This document shows, in pieces, positions 63,534 to 64,000 of a stretch of 64,000 nt of DNA. This DNA comes from Dyadobacter koreensis (GTDB taxonomy: Bacteria; Bacteroidota; Bacteroidia; Cytophagales; Spirosomataceae), in assembly GCF_900108855.1 (NCBI RefSeq), contig NZ_FNXY01000001.1, positions 682,001-746,000 of the forward strand, given 5' to 3'. The position numbers and the translations under genes are program-made. The notes under the pieces are model-generated. The model was not told the DNA's origin and made no database searches. It worked only from the letters and a program-made list of their open reading frames with translations. The first letter of the stretch is position 1. Each line of letters starts with the position of its first letter.

Positions 63534-64000
63534 TCATGAGCCTGTTTCGCGGATATTTTCCAGTTCGGTGAATTTATCGAATGCTTCCTTTAAAAACTCA
63601 GGCATTGGCTTTCGTGGTACAATCTCTGCAAAAAGCCTCTCATTGTCCTTTGAATGATACCGTGATCTTTCTTTTACAAGATCTAGAAACTTTTCGTCGT
63701 CCGCCAAAGCTACAAGCTTTCTTACAGTCTTAATAATGCTTTCAATCCCCTGATGATAGCTCAGTAGCACCGAAAGACTATCCTCATTTTTGATCTTTTT
63801 AAATTCGGAGAAATAATAACTCAAAACCTGTGAAAGGTATGCATCCAAACGGAGACCGGCAACAGATTCTTCGCTCAGATTGAAGAGCCAGGGCTCTAAT
63901 AATCCGGGGACAGCATGCATTCCGGCATTTTTCTGGTGGGAGTAAAGTACTTCTGCCGGATTTCGGTAAAGCATTAAAAAAGGTACCTCAGGCCATAATT
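63534..64000 (-). CDS. Sulfotransferase-like protein (5' truncated by the window)
   Basis: The frame is open to the right edge (reading WPEVPFLMLYRNPAEVLYSH at its N-terminal end), so the first Met seen is not the start. PFLMLYRNPAEVLYSHQK matches the PAPS-sulfotransferase strand with RxP and Ser, which binds the 3' phosphate. The C-terminal helices (SRYHSKDNERLFAEIVPR) follow. The PSB loop expected near the start lies outside. It may sulfate a hydroxylated product, possibly one made by the convergent hydroxylase. Family assignment is moderate because only part is visible. Confidence 0.65.
   Translation of the reverse strand, partial: LWPEVPFLMLYRNPAEVLYSHQKNAGMHAVPGLLEPWLFNLSEESVAGLRLDAYLSQVLSYYFSEFKKIKNEDSLSVLLSYHQGIESIIKTVRKLVALADDEKFLDLVKERSRYHSKDNERLFAEIVPRKPMPEFLKEAFDKFTELENIRETGS

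Overview
The window is chromosomal DNA of a Bacteroidota bacterium, most likely a Cytophagales member close to Dyadobacter. This rests on protein style (T9SS C-terminal sorting signal, DUF4270 and DUF4907 envelope proteins, TPR-containing histidine kinases, LytTR regulator), on Bacteroidota-type promoters (TTTG, 19-20 bases, TAnnTTTG) and on weak Shine-Dalgarno sequences. The genus is an inference, not a database result.

Bases 1-20,300 hold a truncated S41 peptidase, a TPR histidine kinase with its LuxR-type regulator, an outer-membrane barrel, a sodium:solute symporter preceded by an overlapping 48-residue membrane protein, a TetR-controlled RND efflux operon (tetR, tolC-like, adaptor, pump), a second TPR histidine kinase, a GH127/GH146-type arabinofuranosidase, a dehydrogenase-fold protein lacking the family's catalytic residues, and a PhyH dioxygenase. 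Bases 20,300-34,300 hold the rimP-nusA-infB operon, an EEP-family protein, a DUF4907/Kelch/LytTR/DUF4270 envelope cluster, a bestrophin, a Nudix hydrolase, a CheY-like regulator beside a decayed receiver gene, and two hypothetical genes.

Bases 34,425-42,407 look like an integrated mobile element of about 8 kb. A 13-bp direct repeat lies at its left edge and in the 3' end of a tRNA-Val(GAC) gene at its right edge. Just inside the left edge is a tyrosine recombinase broken by a frameshift and then by an IS21-family insertion. The cargo is a repressor split at a G8 tract into HTH and S24 peptidase halves, three unrecognised envelope proteins, a possible gene remnant and an AT-hook/HTH-like protein. 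The IS21 copy is odd: its two genes carry five 15-16 bp GC-rich insertions of one sequence family, two of which break istA and istB. Removing exactly these bases restores both reading frames at normal length.

Bases 42,470-64,000 return to ordinary chromosome: an Atg22-like MFS transporter, a T9SS-secreted protein coupled to a thioredoxin-domain YyaL protein, a DinB protein, a barrel plus PAP2/haloperoxidase-like lipoprotein group, a two-subunit molybdenum hydroxylase, methionine aminopeptidase, a TIM-barrel isomerase, a VOC protein, a sulfite-oxidase-like protein, a Rha-like fragment, a large hybrid histidine kinase, and a convergent Asp/Asn hydroxylase and sulfotransferase-like gene that runs off the window. 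Strong hairpin terminators separate most transcription units.
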